Origin: Bradyrhizobium sp. 132 | GTDB lineage: Bacteria; Pseudomonadota; Alphaproteobacteria; Rhizobiales; Xanthobacteraceae | NCBI RefSeq assembly: GCF_023074185.1 | Contig: NZ_JADPKY010000170.1 | Coordinates: 124,001 to 188,000, forward strand | Length of the DNA: 64,000 nucleotides | Direction of reading: 5' to 3' | Shown: piece by piece, positions 1 through 9,191 of the stretch | Position numbering within the stretch: the stretch's first letter is position 1 | Layout: each line of letters opens with the position of its first letter | Notes under the pieces: generated by a model | Seen by the model: the letters and a program-made list of their open reading frames with translations, nothing else | Databases searched by the model: none | Told to the model about the DNA's origin: nothing | Program-made: the position numbers and the translations under genes

Positions 1-330
1 GTTCTTGAGGAAGAACGGCGAGCCCGCGATGAAGACGAACAGCGGCAGCGTCTTTGCGGTGAAGCCGAACGTCTTCTGGAACAGTCTTGCATAAAGGGCG
101 AGCGTCACCAGCCACGTCACGCCGCCGAGCGCGAACACCAGCCATACCGGCACCTTGTCCGTGAACAGCGCGACGACCGCCCCGATCAGCGCGCGCTTGA
201 CGAAGCCGAAATGGTAATCGACCAGAAGGTGGATGTAGGGGACGTAAGGCGGCAGCTGGATCTTGTGAACGGAGACGCCGACGATGACCGCAGCGTTGAT
301 CGCGAGCAGAAGGCGCCAGGGGTTTTGCAT
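1..330 (-). CDS. Membrane protein of unknown function, C-terminus cut by window edge
   Basis: I translated the reverse strand from the ATG at 330 and obtained 110 residues open to the window edge. An in-frame GTG at 345 is an alternative start. The visible part has a hydrophobic stretch near residues 4-20, a charged loop, a long hydrophobic stretch around residues 60-85 and the beginning of another one at the edge, so it looks like the N-terminal part of a multi-pass inner-membrane protein. It lies 44 bp downstream of hslU on the same strand and may be read through from it. I do not recognise the family. Confidence 0.6.
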   Translation of the reverse strand, partial: MQNPWRLLLAINAAVIVGVSVHKIQLPPYVPYIHLLVDYHFGFVKRALIGAVVALFTDKVPVWLVFALGGVTWLVTLALYARLFQKTFGFTAKTLPLFVFIAGSPFFLKN

Positions 331-374
331 GATGCGTGCGGTCACGCGGTAACTGATAGCGCGACCGCCCGAAA

Positions 375-1679
375 TTACAAAATGAACCGGCTCAGATCCG
401 CGTTCTTGGCGAGGTCGCCGACGTGCGTCTGTACGAAATCCGCGTCGATCTTGACGGTCTCGCCGCTGCGGTCGGGAGCGGTGAAGGAGATCTCGTCCAG
501 CACCCGCTCCATCACGGTCTGGAGCCGCCGCGCGCCGATGTTTTCGACGGTGGAATTCACCGCCACCGCGACGTCCGCGAGCGCGTCGATGGCGTCGTCG
601 GTGATGTCGAGCGTGACGCCCTCGGTCTGCATCAGCGCGACATATTGCTTGATCAGCGAAGCCTCGGGCTCGGTCAGGATGCGGCGCATGTCGTCGCGGG
701 TCAGTGCCTGCAGCTCGACGCGGATCGGCAGGCGGCCCTGCAGTTCCGGCAGGAGGTCGGACGGTTTTGCGACGTGGAAGGCGCCGGAGGCGATGAACAG
801 GATGTGGTCGGTCTTCACCGCGCCGTGCTTGGTCGAAACGGTCGTGCCCTCGATCAAAGGCAACAGATCGCGCTGCACGCCCTCGCGCGACACGTCGCCG
901 CCGGCGCGACCTTCGCGTGCGCAGATCTTGTCGATCTCGTCGAGAAACACGATGCCGTTGTTCTCGACCGCGCTGATCGCCTCCTGCGTCAACTGATCGC
1001 TGTCGAGCAGCTTGTCGGACTCCTCGTTGACGAGGATCTCGTGCGAGCTCCCCACCGTCAGCCGTCGCGTCTTGCTGCGTCCCCCGAGCTTGCCGAAAAT
1101 GTCGCCGATCGAAACCGCGCCCATTTGGGCGCCGGGCATGCCCGGGATCTCGAACATCGGAAAGCCGCTGCCGCCGCCTTGCGTCTCGATCTCGATTTCC
1201 TTGTCGTTGAGCTCGCCCGCCCGCAGCTTTTTGCGGAAAGAGTCCCGCGTTGCCGCGCTGGCATTGGCGCCGACCAGCGCGTCCAGCACGCGCTCCTCGG
1301 CGGCAAGTTGCGCGCGTGCCTGCACGTCTTTGCGCTTGCGCTCGCGGACCTGGGCAATCGCGACCTCGACGAGGTCGCGCACGATCTGCTCGACGTCGCG
1401 GCCGACATAGCCGACCTCGGTGAATTTCGTCGCCTCGACCTTCAGGAATGGTGCGTTCGCCAGCTTGGCGAGCCGCCGCGCGATCTCGGTCTTGCCGACG
1501 CCGGTCGGGCCGATCATCAAGATATTTTTCGGCAGTACCTCTTCGCGCAAGGAGCCTTCCAGTTGCTGCCGCCGCCAGCGGTTACGCAGCGCGATCGAGA
1601 CGGCTCGCTTGGCATCGGCCTGGCCGACGATGAAACGGTCGAGTTCAGAAACGATTTCACGGGGAGAAAAGTCTGTCAT
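375..1679 (-). CDS. hslU: ATP-dependent protease ATPase subunit HslU (ClpY)
   Basis: HslU is the AAA+ unfoldase ring that feeds substrates to the HslV peptidase in the cytoplasm. The 434-residue product has the expected length, a Walker A motif GPTGVGKT at residues 57-64, the Walker B/sensor stretch VFLDEID near residue 247, the variable I-domain between them, and a C-terminal tail ending SRFIL, typical of HslU, whose end docks into HslV. It shares a strand with hslV but is separated from it by a DUF2585 gene. The family is heat-shock induced in most bacteria; I see no promoter directly before hslU, so it may depend on the one upstream of hslV. Confidence 0.97.
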   Translation of the reverse strand: MTDFSPREIVSELDRFIVGQADAKRAVSIALRNRWRRQQLEGSLREEVLPKNILMIGPTGVGKTEIARRLAKLANAPFLKVEATKFTEVGYVGRDVEQIVRDLVEVAIAQVRERKRKDVQARAQLAAEERVLDALVGANASAATRDSFRKKLRAGELNDKEIEIETQGGGSGFPMFEIPGMPGAQMGAVSIGDIFGKLGGRSKTRRLTVGSSHEILVNEESDKLLDSDQLTQEAISAVENNGIVFLDEIDKICAREGRAGGDVSREGVQRDLLPLIEGTTVSTKHGAVKTDHILFIASGAFHVAKPSDLLPELQGRLPIRVELQALTRDDMRRILTEPEASLIKQYVALMQTEGVTLDITDDAIDALADVAVAVNSTVENIGARRLQTVMERVLDEISFTAPDRSGETVKIDADFVQTHVGDLAKNADLSRFIL

Positions 1680-1730
1680 GGGACCTTAGCTAGGGTCAGA
1701 TGCGGGGCGGGACAAGCCGCTTTTTTGTCG

Positions 1731-2348
1731 TCAGATGATCGGCGGACCCGATTGCCATTGTTTCACGGCCTCGATCGGATGGATCAGCATCAGGATATTG
1801 AGCGTCAGATTGTCGCGAATATGCAGCGCGAGCATGATTTCGAAGGCGAGCCCCAGCAGGACGGTCACTGGGACAGGCAGCAGGCGCGCGGCGAGGAAGC
1901 CCAGCATCATGGACAGCGTGTCCGAGATCGAATTGACAATGCTGTCGCCGAAATAGTCCAGCGAGATCGTGCCGGCGCGGTAGCGCTCGATGATGAACGG
2001 CGAATTCTCGACGATTTCCCAGGTACCTTCGATCAGCATCGCGATGATCAGCCGGGCGGGCCATGAGAGTTGCGGCGACGGCAGGCGCACGAACAGCAGC
2101 CAGGTCAATCCGTAGAACAGGAAGCCGTGCAGGACATGCGAGAAGGCGTACCAGTCGGCGATGTGCTGCGAATTCTCCGAGCTGTTCACCACGCCATGCC
2201 ATAGCTTGACATAGCCGCAGGTGCAGATCGGCACCCGCCCCATCGCAAACAGGATCGAGGCCTGCAGCGCCAGCAATAGCAGCGCGATGCCGACCCAGTA
2301 GGTCGGCGGGATCGCCGTCTTGGCTTTCTCGGAAATCGCGAGCGTCAT
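1731..2348 (-). CDS. DUF2585 (UPF0314) integral membrane protein
   Basis: This 205-residue protein has about five hydrophobic segments (near residues 18-37, 75-90, 98-110, 145-160, 163-180) and conserved polar patches between them (CTCGYVKLWHG; a WYAFSHVLHG segment; an EGTWEIVENSPFIIERYR-like segment). This matches the alphaproteobacterial DUF2585/UPF0314 family, whose function is unknown. The polar residues EGxWExxEN within a membrane-proximal segment suggest a conserved functional site, but that is inference. The gene lies between hslV and hslU on the same strand, about 50 bp from hslU. Confidence 0.85.
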   Translation of the reverse strand: MTLAISEKAKTAIPPTYWVGIALLLLALQASILFAMGRVPICTCGYVKLWHGVVNSSENSQHIADWYAFSHVLHGFLFYGLTWLLFVRLPSPQLSWPARLIIAMLIEGTWEIVENSPFIIERYRAGTISLDYFGDSIVNSISDTLSMMLGFLAARLLPVPVTVLLGLAFEIMLALHIRDNLTLNILMLIHPIEAVKQWQSGPPII

Positions 2349-2389
2349 GAATTGCGCATCATCAGCAACGGAGGATCATCGGAAGTAAG

Positions 2390-2425
2390 GCATTGCTTCG
2401 CTTCGCCGCTTCGCTCGCAATGACG
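2390..2425. repeat. Half copy of the CATTGCGAGCG palindromic repeat
   Basis: This stretch between hslV and the DUF2585 gene reads as one arm of the palindromic element found complete at 45279-45358 and 49307-49388 (shared core TTCGCTCGCAATGACG). Only one arm is present, so it is a degraded or solo copy. Confidence 0.7.
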
Positions 2426-2457
2426 CGGAGCTCAGTTTTGACGTCGAAACCTGGACC

Positions 2458-3018
2458 CTAGCCGGCCGACAGGGCTTCGATGGTGACGTTGCGGTTGGTG
2501 TAGACGCAGATGTCGGCGGCGATGTCGAGGGAACGGCGGACGATGGTCTCGGCGTCCTTGTCGGTGTCGAGCAGGGCTCGGGCCGCCGCCAGCGCGTAAT
2601 TGCCGCCGGAGCCGATCGCCATCACGCCGGCCTCGGGCTCCAGCACATCGCCGGTGCCGGTCAGGACCAAAGAGACGTCCTTGTCGGCCACGATCATCAT
2701 GGCCTCCAGCCGCCGCAAATAACGATCGGTACGCCAGTCCTTGGCGAGCTCGACGGCGGCCCGGGTCAATTGCCCCGGATATTGCTCGAGTTTGGCTTCC
2801 AGGCGCTCAAAGAGCGTGAAGGCGTCGGCGGTGGCACCGGCAAAGCCGCCGATGACGTCGCCCTTGCCGAGCTTTCGGACCTTTTTGGCATTGGACTTGA
2901 TCACGGTCTGGCCGATCGAGACCTGGCCGTCGCCACCGACCACCACCGTGCCGCCCTTGCGGACGGTCAAAATCGTGGTGCCGTGCCAGCCCGGCGAGCT
3001 GTTTGGGGAGTCCTGCAT
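2458..3018 (-). CDS. hslV: ATP-dependent protease peptidase subunit HslV (ClpQ)
   Basis: HslV is the threonine peptidase of the HslUV proteasome-like complex. The 186-residue product contains the mature N-terminus TTILTVRKGG; Thr14, after a short propeptide ending in Gly13, would be the catalytic nucleophile after processing. The ATG at 3018 was preferred because the upstream in-frame extension (to 3186) has no family similarity. Reading upstream on the minus strand there is CCTATGGTG at 3105-3097 with CTGG 17 bases before it, a partial match to the RpoH consensus (CTTG-N17-CYTATNTNNG), so heat-shock control is plausible but unproven. hisB is divergent, 192 bp away. Confidence 0.96.
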   Translation of the reverse strand: MQDSPNSSPGWHGTTILTVRKGGTVVVGGDGQVSIGQTVIKSNAKKVRKLGKGDVIGGFAGATADAFTLFERLEAKLEQYPGQLTRAAVELAKDWRTDRYLRRLEAMMIVADKDVSLVLTGTGDVLEPEAGVMAIGSGGNYALAAARALLDTDKDAETIVRRSLDIAADICVYTNRNVTIEALSAG

Positions 3019-3210
3019 GAATGAACCTCGTTGTCCGGGCTGATTTAGGCGGTCAGGAGCCGCGGCACAACGGGCCGCTCCGGGCCCGATTTCGCTCACC
3101 ATAGGCAGAAGTAGCAGCCCGGCCAGCCGTTCCCGCAGTAGCGAAGGTGTCATTTGGCTGTTAAAAGACCGGCGTTTTCGGCTCAAAACCAGAATGGAAA
3201 CCGATTTTCC

Positions 3211-3804
3211 ATGCGCACCGCGACGATCAAGCGCAAGACCAAGGAAACCGACATCGAGGTATCAGTGAACCTCGATGGCACCGGCGTATCCAATATCGCG
3301 ACCGGCATCGGCTTTTTCGACCATATGCTCGATCTCCTCGCCCGCCATTCCCGCATCGACCTCACGGTCAAGGCGGTGGGCGATCTGCACATTGATTATC
3401 ACCATACCACCGAAGACACCGGCATCGCGCTCGGCCAGGCCATCAAGCAGGCGCTCGGCAACATGGCGGGCATCACCCGCTATGCCGGCGTGCATATGCC
3501 CATGGACGAGACGCTGTCGCGCGTGGTCATCGACATCTCGGGCCGCCCGGTCCTGGTGTTCAAGGTCGACTTTCCCCGCCACAAGATCGGCGAGTTCGAC
3601 ACCGAGCTGGTGCGCGAGTGGTTCCAGGCCTTCGCCATGAACGCCGGCGTGACTCTCCACGTCGAGACCCTATATGGCGATAACAGCCACCATATCGCCG
3701 AATCCTGCTTCAAGGGTCTGGCGCGGGCGCTGCGGACGGCGGTTGCGATCGACCCGAAGACGGTGGGCGAAATCCCGTCCACCAAGGGCTCGCTCGGCGG
3801 CTGA
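3211..3804 (+). CDS. hisB: Imidazoleglycerol-phosphate dehydratase
   Basis: HisB catalyses the sixth step of histidine synthesis, removing water from imidazole glycerol phosphate. The 197-residue monofunctional form (without the phosphatase half seen in enterobacteria) has the metal-binding motifs DYHHTTED and NSHHIAES. The start at 3211 gives MRTATIKRKTKETDI, the usual family N-terminus; a longer open frame from 3154 has no similarity. It is the first gene of a forward his cluster (hisB, DUF2628, hisH, hisA, hisF, hisE, then coaA). Confidence 0.97.
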   Translation: MRTATIKRKTKETDIEVSVNLDGTGVSNIATGIGFFDHMLDLLARHSRIDLTVKAVGDLHIDYHHTTEDTGIALGQAIKQALGNMAGITRYAGVHMPMDETLSRVVIDISGRPVLVFKVDFPRHKIGEFDTELVREWFQAFAMNAGVTLHVETLYGDNSHHIAESCFKGLARALRTAVAIDPKTVGEIPSTKGSLGG

Positions 3805-3867
3805 CATCTCGGGCCGGCGGCACGCGCCGCTTGCGGTATCACTGAAATTAGAGAACGGGGCATCACC

Positions 3868-4398
3868 ATGCCTGTCTACACAGTTCATGCTCCCTCTCCT
3901 GCCGGAGCCGATCTGCGCGCGACCGAGAAGTTCGTCTTCGTACGCGACGGCTTCCATTTCTGGGCGATGATTTTCGGCCCGCTCTGGCTGCTGTGGAATC
4001 GGCTGTGGCTGGCGCTGATCGGCTGGGTGATCTTCGTCGCCGCGTTCAACGCCGGGCTGTCCAGCCTCGGAATCGGACGCAGCTCGATCTTCTTCGCCGA
4101 CATCATCGTCGCGCTGCTGATGGGTTTCGAGGCCTCCAGCCTGCGCCGCTGGACGCTGTCGCGCGGTAAATGGCGGCAGCTCGACGTGGTGATTTCCGAC
4201 GACGAGGACACCGCCGAGCGCCGCTTCTTCGAGCGCTGGAGCCAGAAGCAGCGCGGCATCGTCAACGATCAATGGGCCGTCGATCGCGGTGGCCCGCCGC
4301 CGACCCGCAACGTGCCGGGGCAGCAATTCTCAAGCCCGCCACCGATGCCGGCGGGCGGCATCATTGGTTTGTTTCCGGAACCGGGAGGGTCAAGATGA
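3868..4398 (+). CDS. DUF2628 membrane protein within the his operon
   Basis: The 176-residue product has a soluble N-terminus, hydrophobic segments near residues 30-45, 48-65 and 70-90, and a polar, proline-rich C-terminal tail. It fits DUF2628, a small alphaproteobacterial membrane family of unknown role that often sits between hisB and hisH. Its stop TGA overlaps the hisH start (ATGA at 4395-4398), so the two are likely translationally coupled. Nothing in the sequence shows an enzymatic part in histidine synthesis. Confidence 0.88.
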   Translation: MPVYTVHAPSPAGADLRATEKFVFVRDGFHFWAMIFGPLWLLWNRLWLALIGWVIFVAAFNAGLSSLGIGRSSIFFADIIVALLMGFEASSLRRWTLSRGKWRQLDVVISDDEDTAERRFFERWSQKQRGIVNDQWAVDRGGPPPTRNVPGQQFSSPPPMPAGGIIGLFPEPGGSR

Positions 4399-5045
4399 GT
4401 GTCGCCATCATCGATTACGGTTCCGGCAATTTGCATTCCGCCGCCAAGGCGTTCGAGCGCGCTGCGCGCAGCATGGAGAACCCGCAAAAGGTCTTCGTCA
4501 CAAGCGATCCGGACCAGGCCTACAGCGCCGATCGTCTGGTGCTGCCGGGCGTCGGCGCCTTCGCCGATTGCCGGCGCGGGCTCGATGCGGTCAACGGCAT
4601 GGTCGAGGCGATCACCGAGGCAGTGCGTGTCAAGGCGCGGCCGATGCTCGGCATCTGCGTCGGCATGCAGCTGTTCGCCACCCGCGGCAAGGAACATGTC
4701 ATCACGCCAGGGCTGAACTGGGTCGGCGGCGACGTCGAGAAGATCACGCCGCGCGACGAAAGCCTGAAGATCCCGCACATGGGCTGGAACACGCTCGATG
4801 TGCTGCGCGAGCATCCGGTGCTGAACAAGCTGCCGCTCGGGCCCAAAGGCCAGCACGCCTATTTCGTGCACTCCTATCACCTCAATGCCGCCAACGAGGC
4901 GGACGTGCTCGCGCGCGCCGATTACGGCGGGCCTGTCACCGCGATCGTCGCAAAGGATACGGCCATCGGCACCCAGTTTCACCCCGAGAAGAGCCAGCGC
5001 TTTGGTCTGGCCCTGATCTCGAACTTCTTGCGATGGAAACCGTGA
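4395..5045 (+). CDS. hisH: Imidazole glycerol phosphate synthase, glutaminase subunit
   Basis: HisH is the class I glutamine amidotransferase that supplies ammonia to HisF. The 216-residue protein has the nucleophile motif GICVGMQLF (catalytic Cys), and the His-Glu pair in QFHPEKSQRFG near the C-terminus. The start ATG overlaps the previous stop, and its own TGA overlaps the hisA GTG (GTGA at 5042-5045). Confidence 0.97.
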   Translation: MSVAIIDYGSGNLHSAAKAFERAARSMENPQKVFVTSDPDQAYSADRLVLPGVGAFADCRRGLDAVNGMVEAITEAVRVKARPMLGICVGMQLFATRGKEHVITPGLNWVGGDVEKITPRDESLKIPHMGWNTLDVLREHPVLNKLPLGPKGQHAYFVHSYHLNAANEADVLARADYGGPVTAIVAKDTAIGTQFHPEKSQRFGLALISNFLRWKP

Positions 5046-5779
5046 TTCTCTTCCCCGCGATCGACCTCAAGAACGGCCAATGCGTGCGCCTCGAGCAAGG
5101 CGACATGGCGCGTGCGACCATATTCAACCTCAATCCCGCCGCGCAGGCCGAGAGCTTTGTTGCGCAAGGCTTTGAGTATCTCCACGTTGTCGATCTCGAC
5201 GGTGCGTTTGCCGGCAGGCCGGTGAATGCCGAGGCGGTCGAGGCGATGCTGAAGACGATCAGGATTCCGGTGCAGCTCGGTGGCGGCATTCGCGATCTCG
5301 CGACTGTCGAAGCCTGGCTCGAAAAGGGCATCACCCGGGTCATCATCGGCACCGCCGCGGTGCGCGATCCTGAATTGGTGAAGGCTGCCGCAAAAAAATT
5401 CCCCGGCCGCGTCGCGGTCGGCCTCGATGCACGTGACGGCAAGGTCGCGGTCGAAGGCTGGGCCGAGACCTCGCAGGTGACGGTTCTCGAGATCGCGCAG
5501 CGTTTCGAGGATGCCGGCGTCGCCGCCATCATCTTCACCGACATCGCCCGCGACGGCCTGCTCAAGGGCCTGAATCTCGATGCCACCATTGCGCTCGCGG
5601 ATGCGATCTCTATCCCCGTGATCGCCTCCGGCGGCCTCGCCTCGATCGAGGACGTCAAGGCGATGCTGACGCCGCGCGCGAAAAAGCTCGCCGGTGCGAT
5701 TGCCGGCCGCGCGCTTTACGATGGCCGCCTCGAACCGGCAGCCGCCCTCACATTGATCCGCGACGCGCGCGCCGCCTAG
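5042..5779 (+). CDS. hisA: Phosphoribosylformimino-5-aminoimidazole carboxamide ribotide isomerase
   Basis: HisA is the (beta/alpha)8 isomerase of histidine synthesis. Taking the GTG at 5042, which overlaps the hisH stop, gives 245 residues starting MILFPAIDLKNGQ with catalytic Asp8. An ATG at 5033 would add three residues (METVILF) and cannot be excluded. The second half-barrel signature FTDIARDGLLKG carries the other catalytic Asp. HisF follows after 10 bp. Confidence 0.96.
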   Translation: MILFPAIDLKNGQCVRLEQGDMARATIFNLNPAAQAESFVAQGFEYLHVVDLDGAFAGRPVNAEAVEAMLKTIRIPVQLGGGIRDLATVEAWLEKGITRVIIGTAAVRDPELVKAAAKKFPGRVAVGLDARDGKVAVEGWAETSQVTVLEIAQRFEDAGVAAIIFTDIARDGLLKGLNLDATIALADAISIPVIASGGLASIEDVKAMLTPRAKKLAGAIAGRALYDGRLEPAAALTLIRDARAA

Positions 5780-5789
5780 GAGCTGACAC

Positions 5790-6566
<777 letters not shown>

Positions 6567-6669
6567 CGACTCCCGTCCATAAAAATGCTACACGATTGGC
6601 GGGACCGGCTTGTCCCGTCAGATAACCGGCCAGGGCAATCGGCCAAGGCGCGTTTTCCGGGTATTTTGT

Positions 6670-6996
6670 ATGCCGCGTTTCACGATCCACGATCTGGCCG
6701 AGACCATCGACGCCCGCGCGGCAGCGGATGGCGAGGCGTCCTATACCCGCAAGCTCCTCGACAAGGGCGCCGAACATTGCGCCAAGAAGTTCGGTGAGGA
6801 AGCAGTCGAAACCGTAATCGCAGCAGTCGAAAACGATCGCGCGCATCTGATCGCCGAAGGCGCCGATCTGCTCTACCATTTCCTTGTGCTGCTCAAGGTC
6901 CGCGGCGTAAAGCTGGAAGAGGTCGAAGCCGCATTGGACAAGCGGACTTCGATGTCAGGGTTGGAAGAGAAGGCGTCGCGCAAGGGCGGCAACTAG
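6670..6996 (+). CDS. hisE: Phosphoribosyl-ATP pyrophosphatase
   Basis: HisE hydrolyses phosphoribosyl-ATP to phosphoribosyl-AMP, the second step of the pathway. The 108-residue all-alpha MazG-fold protein has the metal-binding pattern KKFGEEAVETVIAA and EGADLLYHFLVLL. I chose the ATG at 6670 (MPRFTIHDLAETID) over an upstream one at 6610. It is a stand-alone HisE, not fused to HisI, as is usual in rhizobia. Confidence 0.96.
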   Translation: MPRFTIHDLAETIDARAAADGEASYTRKLLDKGAEHCAKKFGEEAVETVIAAVENDRAHLIAEGADLLYHFLVLLKVRGVKLEEVEAALDKRTSMSGLEEKASRKGGN

Positions 6997-7017
6997 CCGA
7001 GGTGGAAAGATCGCGTC

Positions 7018-7974
7018 ATGGATATTCGCGCACCCGAGCAGCAGTATAATCCGTACCGCGTCTATACGCGCGAGCAATGGGCGCGGCTGCGCGACGACAC
7101 GCCGATGACCCTGGAGCCGGGCGAGTTCGATCGCCTGCGCTCGCTGCACGATCGACTGGACTTGCAGGAGGTCGAGGACATCTACCTGCCACTGTCGCGC
7201 CTGCTGTCGATCTATGTCGATGCCATGCAGCGGCTCTATTACGCGGAGCGCCAGTTCCTCAACATCCGCGACCGCAAGGTGCCCTACATCATCGGCGTCG
7301 CCGGCTCGGTCGCGGTTGGAAAATCCACCACGGCCCGCGTGCTTCAGGCGCTGCTGGCGCGCTGGTCGCCGCGTCCCAAGGTCGAGCTGATCACCACCGA
7401 CGGATTTCTGTATCCCAACGCCGTGCTCGAGCGGCAGGGCATCATGCAGAAGAAGGGTTTTCCGGAGAGCTACGACCTGCCGCTGCTGCTCAGCTTCCTC
7501 TCCGACATCAAGGCCGGCCGCCGCCACGTGCGCGCGCCGGTCTATTCGCATTTGACTTACGACATCGTGCCGAACGAGTGGGCCGAGATCGACCAGCCCG
7601 ACATCCTGATCGTCGAGGGCGTCAACGTGCTGCAAACAGGCAAGCTGCCGCGCGACGGCAAAGCCGTGCCCGTGGTCTCCGACTTCTTCGATTTCTCGGT
7701 CTATATCGATGCCGACGAAGCCGCGCTGCGACAGTGGTACATCCGGCGCTTCCTGTCGCTGCGCGACACCGCGTTCACCAATCCGAAATCCTACTTCAAC
7801 CGCTACGCGCTGTTGTCGGACGAGGAAGCCACCGCCACAGCGATCGCGATCTGGGAGCGTACCAACCTCGCCAATCTCGAGGACAACATCCTGCCGACCC
7901 GCCCCCGGGCGACGCTGATCCTGAAGAAGGGCGCCGACCACACGGTGGCGAGCGTGGCGCTCAGGCGGCTGTAG
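7018..7974 (+). CDS. coaA: Pantothenate kinase (type I, CoaA)
   Basis: CoaA phosphorylates pantothenate, the committed step of coenzyme A synthesis. The 318-residue protein has the P-loop GVAGSVAVGKSTTARVLQ near residues 96-113 and further family motifs (TTDGFLYPN; KKGFPESYD; DIVEGVNVLQ-like stretch). It lies 21 bp after hisE and is probably co-transcribed with the his genes; this his-coaA link is common in rhizobia. Confidence 0.96.
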   Translation: MDIRAPEQQYNPYRVYTREQWARLRDDTPMTLEPGEFDRLRSLHDRLDLQEVEDIYLPLSRLLSIYVDAMQRLYYAERQFLNIRDRKVPYIIGVAGSVAVGKSTTARVLQALLARWSPRPKVELITTDGFLYPNAVLERQGIMQKKGFPESYDLPLLLSFLSDIKAGRRHVRAPVYSHLTYDIVPNEWAEIDQPDILIVEGVNVLQTGKLPRDGKAVPVVSDFFDFSVYIDADEAALRQWYIRRFLSLRDTAFTNPKSYFNRYALLSDEEATATAIAIWERTNLANLEDNILPTRPRATLILKKGADHTVASVALRRL

Positions 7975-8016
7975 CTTCGTCCTGCAGCGCGATCAATCAT
8001 GGCGTTGGAAGTCGGA

Positions 8017-8349
8017 ATGAAGCGTCCAAGATACCTCCCGACCGCCGCATTTCTGGCAACGGCTCATCTCTTGTTGGCGTTGAGCACTCTTCTCATCAGT
8101 CATTCCCTGGCGATCGGACGCTTCGACTCGGCTGGCAATATCAGCCAAGCCGAAAGTCTGGCCAGGGCACTGACAGACACGCTCTTTTGGCCCGTCTCTC
8201 ACGTCCAGACCAAGGGATTATCGGCCGCGCTACAGTGGGCAGCAGTTCTTGGAAACAGCATCCTTTGGGGAGCTGTCCTTGCGGTGCCCGTGTGGCGATT
8301 GGGACGATCGCTGAGCGGTCAGGGTGCCGGCCTCCAACGACGCGTTTGA
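8017..8349 (+). CDS. Small hypothetical membrane protein
   Basis: The 110-residue product has two hydrophobic segments (about residues 8-30 and 78-98). I placed the start at 8017 because GGAAG lies six bases before that ATG, whereas the upstream ATG at 7999 has no Shine-Dalgarno. It lies just downstream of coaA. I do not recognise a family and cannot assign a role; that it is a real gene is only moderately supported. Confidence 0.5.
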   Translation: MKRPRYLPTAAFLATAHLLLALSTLLISHSLAIGRFDSAGNISQAESLARALTDTLFWPVSHVQTKGLSAALQWAAVLGNSILWGAVLAVPVWRLGRSLSGQGAGLQRRV

Positions 8350-8458
8350 GTGGCCTGGGAAACATCGTGGGCCGCGTCTAATCGCAGAATCTCGCGGATA
8401 ATGCCTCGCCCGGCCACCCACATGGTGCTCCGGCGGTATGTCGCTCTTGCTCCAGCCG

Positions 8459-9088
8459 TCACTTGCCTGCCTTCGCGGTCCAATCGGCAGGCTTGATGCG
8501 CCCCACGAAAGCCGCCGCACCGGTGGTACTTGCCCGGTAGGCGAAGGCTTCGCCTTCCTGCACGTCGCCGGCGTCCTTGCCGAAGGCATCGGCGATGTTG
8601 GTCTTGTGCGTAACGAGGAACGTGTTGGTGCCGGCCTGCGGAGCCGCATCGACGAGCTGGCGTACGGCCTGTCCGGCCTTTGCATTTGCACCGGTCGGGT
8701 TTGCCATTCCCGATGCGCTGGCGTTGCTGCTGTCCGTCAATGCTTCGACCAGCTTGACCTCGCGGCCGGAGATCAGCTTGCCCGCCTCGATCGCGCGGTT
8801 CAGCCGGCTAGTGTAGACATCGCCGATCGGGATCGCGAGTTCCCTGATCGACGTCCCGATCTGGCGCGCCATGTCCCGGCCCTTTTCACTGAGCTGACGC
8901 TGGGCGCTCATGTCGTCGAAGTTGAAAGGGTAGACATCCTTTTGGCTGTCGTCGGTAGCGGTGTGCCGAAACACCAGCACGTAGCCGCCTTGCTTGAGCG
9001 AGGCGATCAAGTCCGGCGTGTCGGCCGCGTTGGCTTGGGTGGAACCACAGAGAAGGGATATGACGGCGAGGCGGCAAAGCACCTTCAT
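8459..9088 (-). CDS. Exported histidine phosphatase superfamily protein
   Basis: The 209-residue product begins with a Sec-type signal peptide (MKVLCRLAVISLLCGSTQANA). The mature part carries the superfamily catalytic motif as VFRHTATD (RHT in place of the usual RHG), a LSEKGRDMARQIG helix, a second-arginine segment TSRLNRAIEAG, and the late histidine in FLVTHKTN. Its substrate is unknown; it should act in the periplasm. The start was set by the ribosome-binding site: GGAGG lies nine bases before the ATG at 9088, while upstream ATGs overlap or precede it. Confidence 0.82.
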   Translation of the reverse strand: MKVLCRLAVISLLCGSTQANAADTPDLIASLKQGGYVLVFRHTATDDSQKDVYPFNFDDMSAQRQLSEKGRDMARQIGTSIRELAIPIGDVYTSRLNRAIEAGKLISGREVKLVEALTDSSNASASGMANPTGANAKAGQAVRQLVDAAPQAGTNTFLVTHKTNIADAFGKDAGDVQEGEAFAYRASTTGAAAFVGRIKPADWTAKAGK

Positions 9089-9191
9089 GCGCGACATCCT
9101 CCGTTGCAAATGCCCCGGAGGATGGTGACGCGCGACGCGGTCGATTTCAATTATCGATTACCGGCCGATCAGGTTCCCATGAAATTCCAGG

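Noticed and set aside
423..2066. A 547-codon forward frame opposite hslU and the DUF2585 gene
   Set aside because: It spans two well-supported reverse genes and has shadow-like composition.
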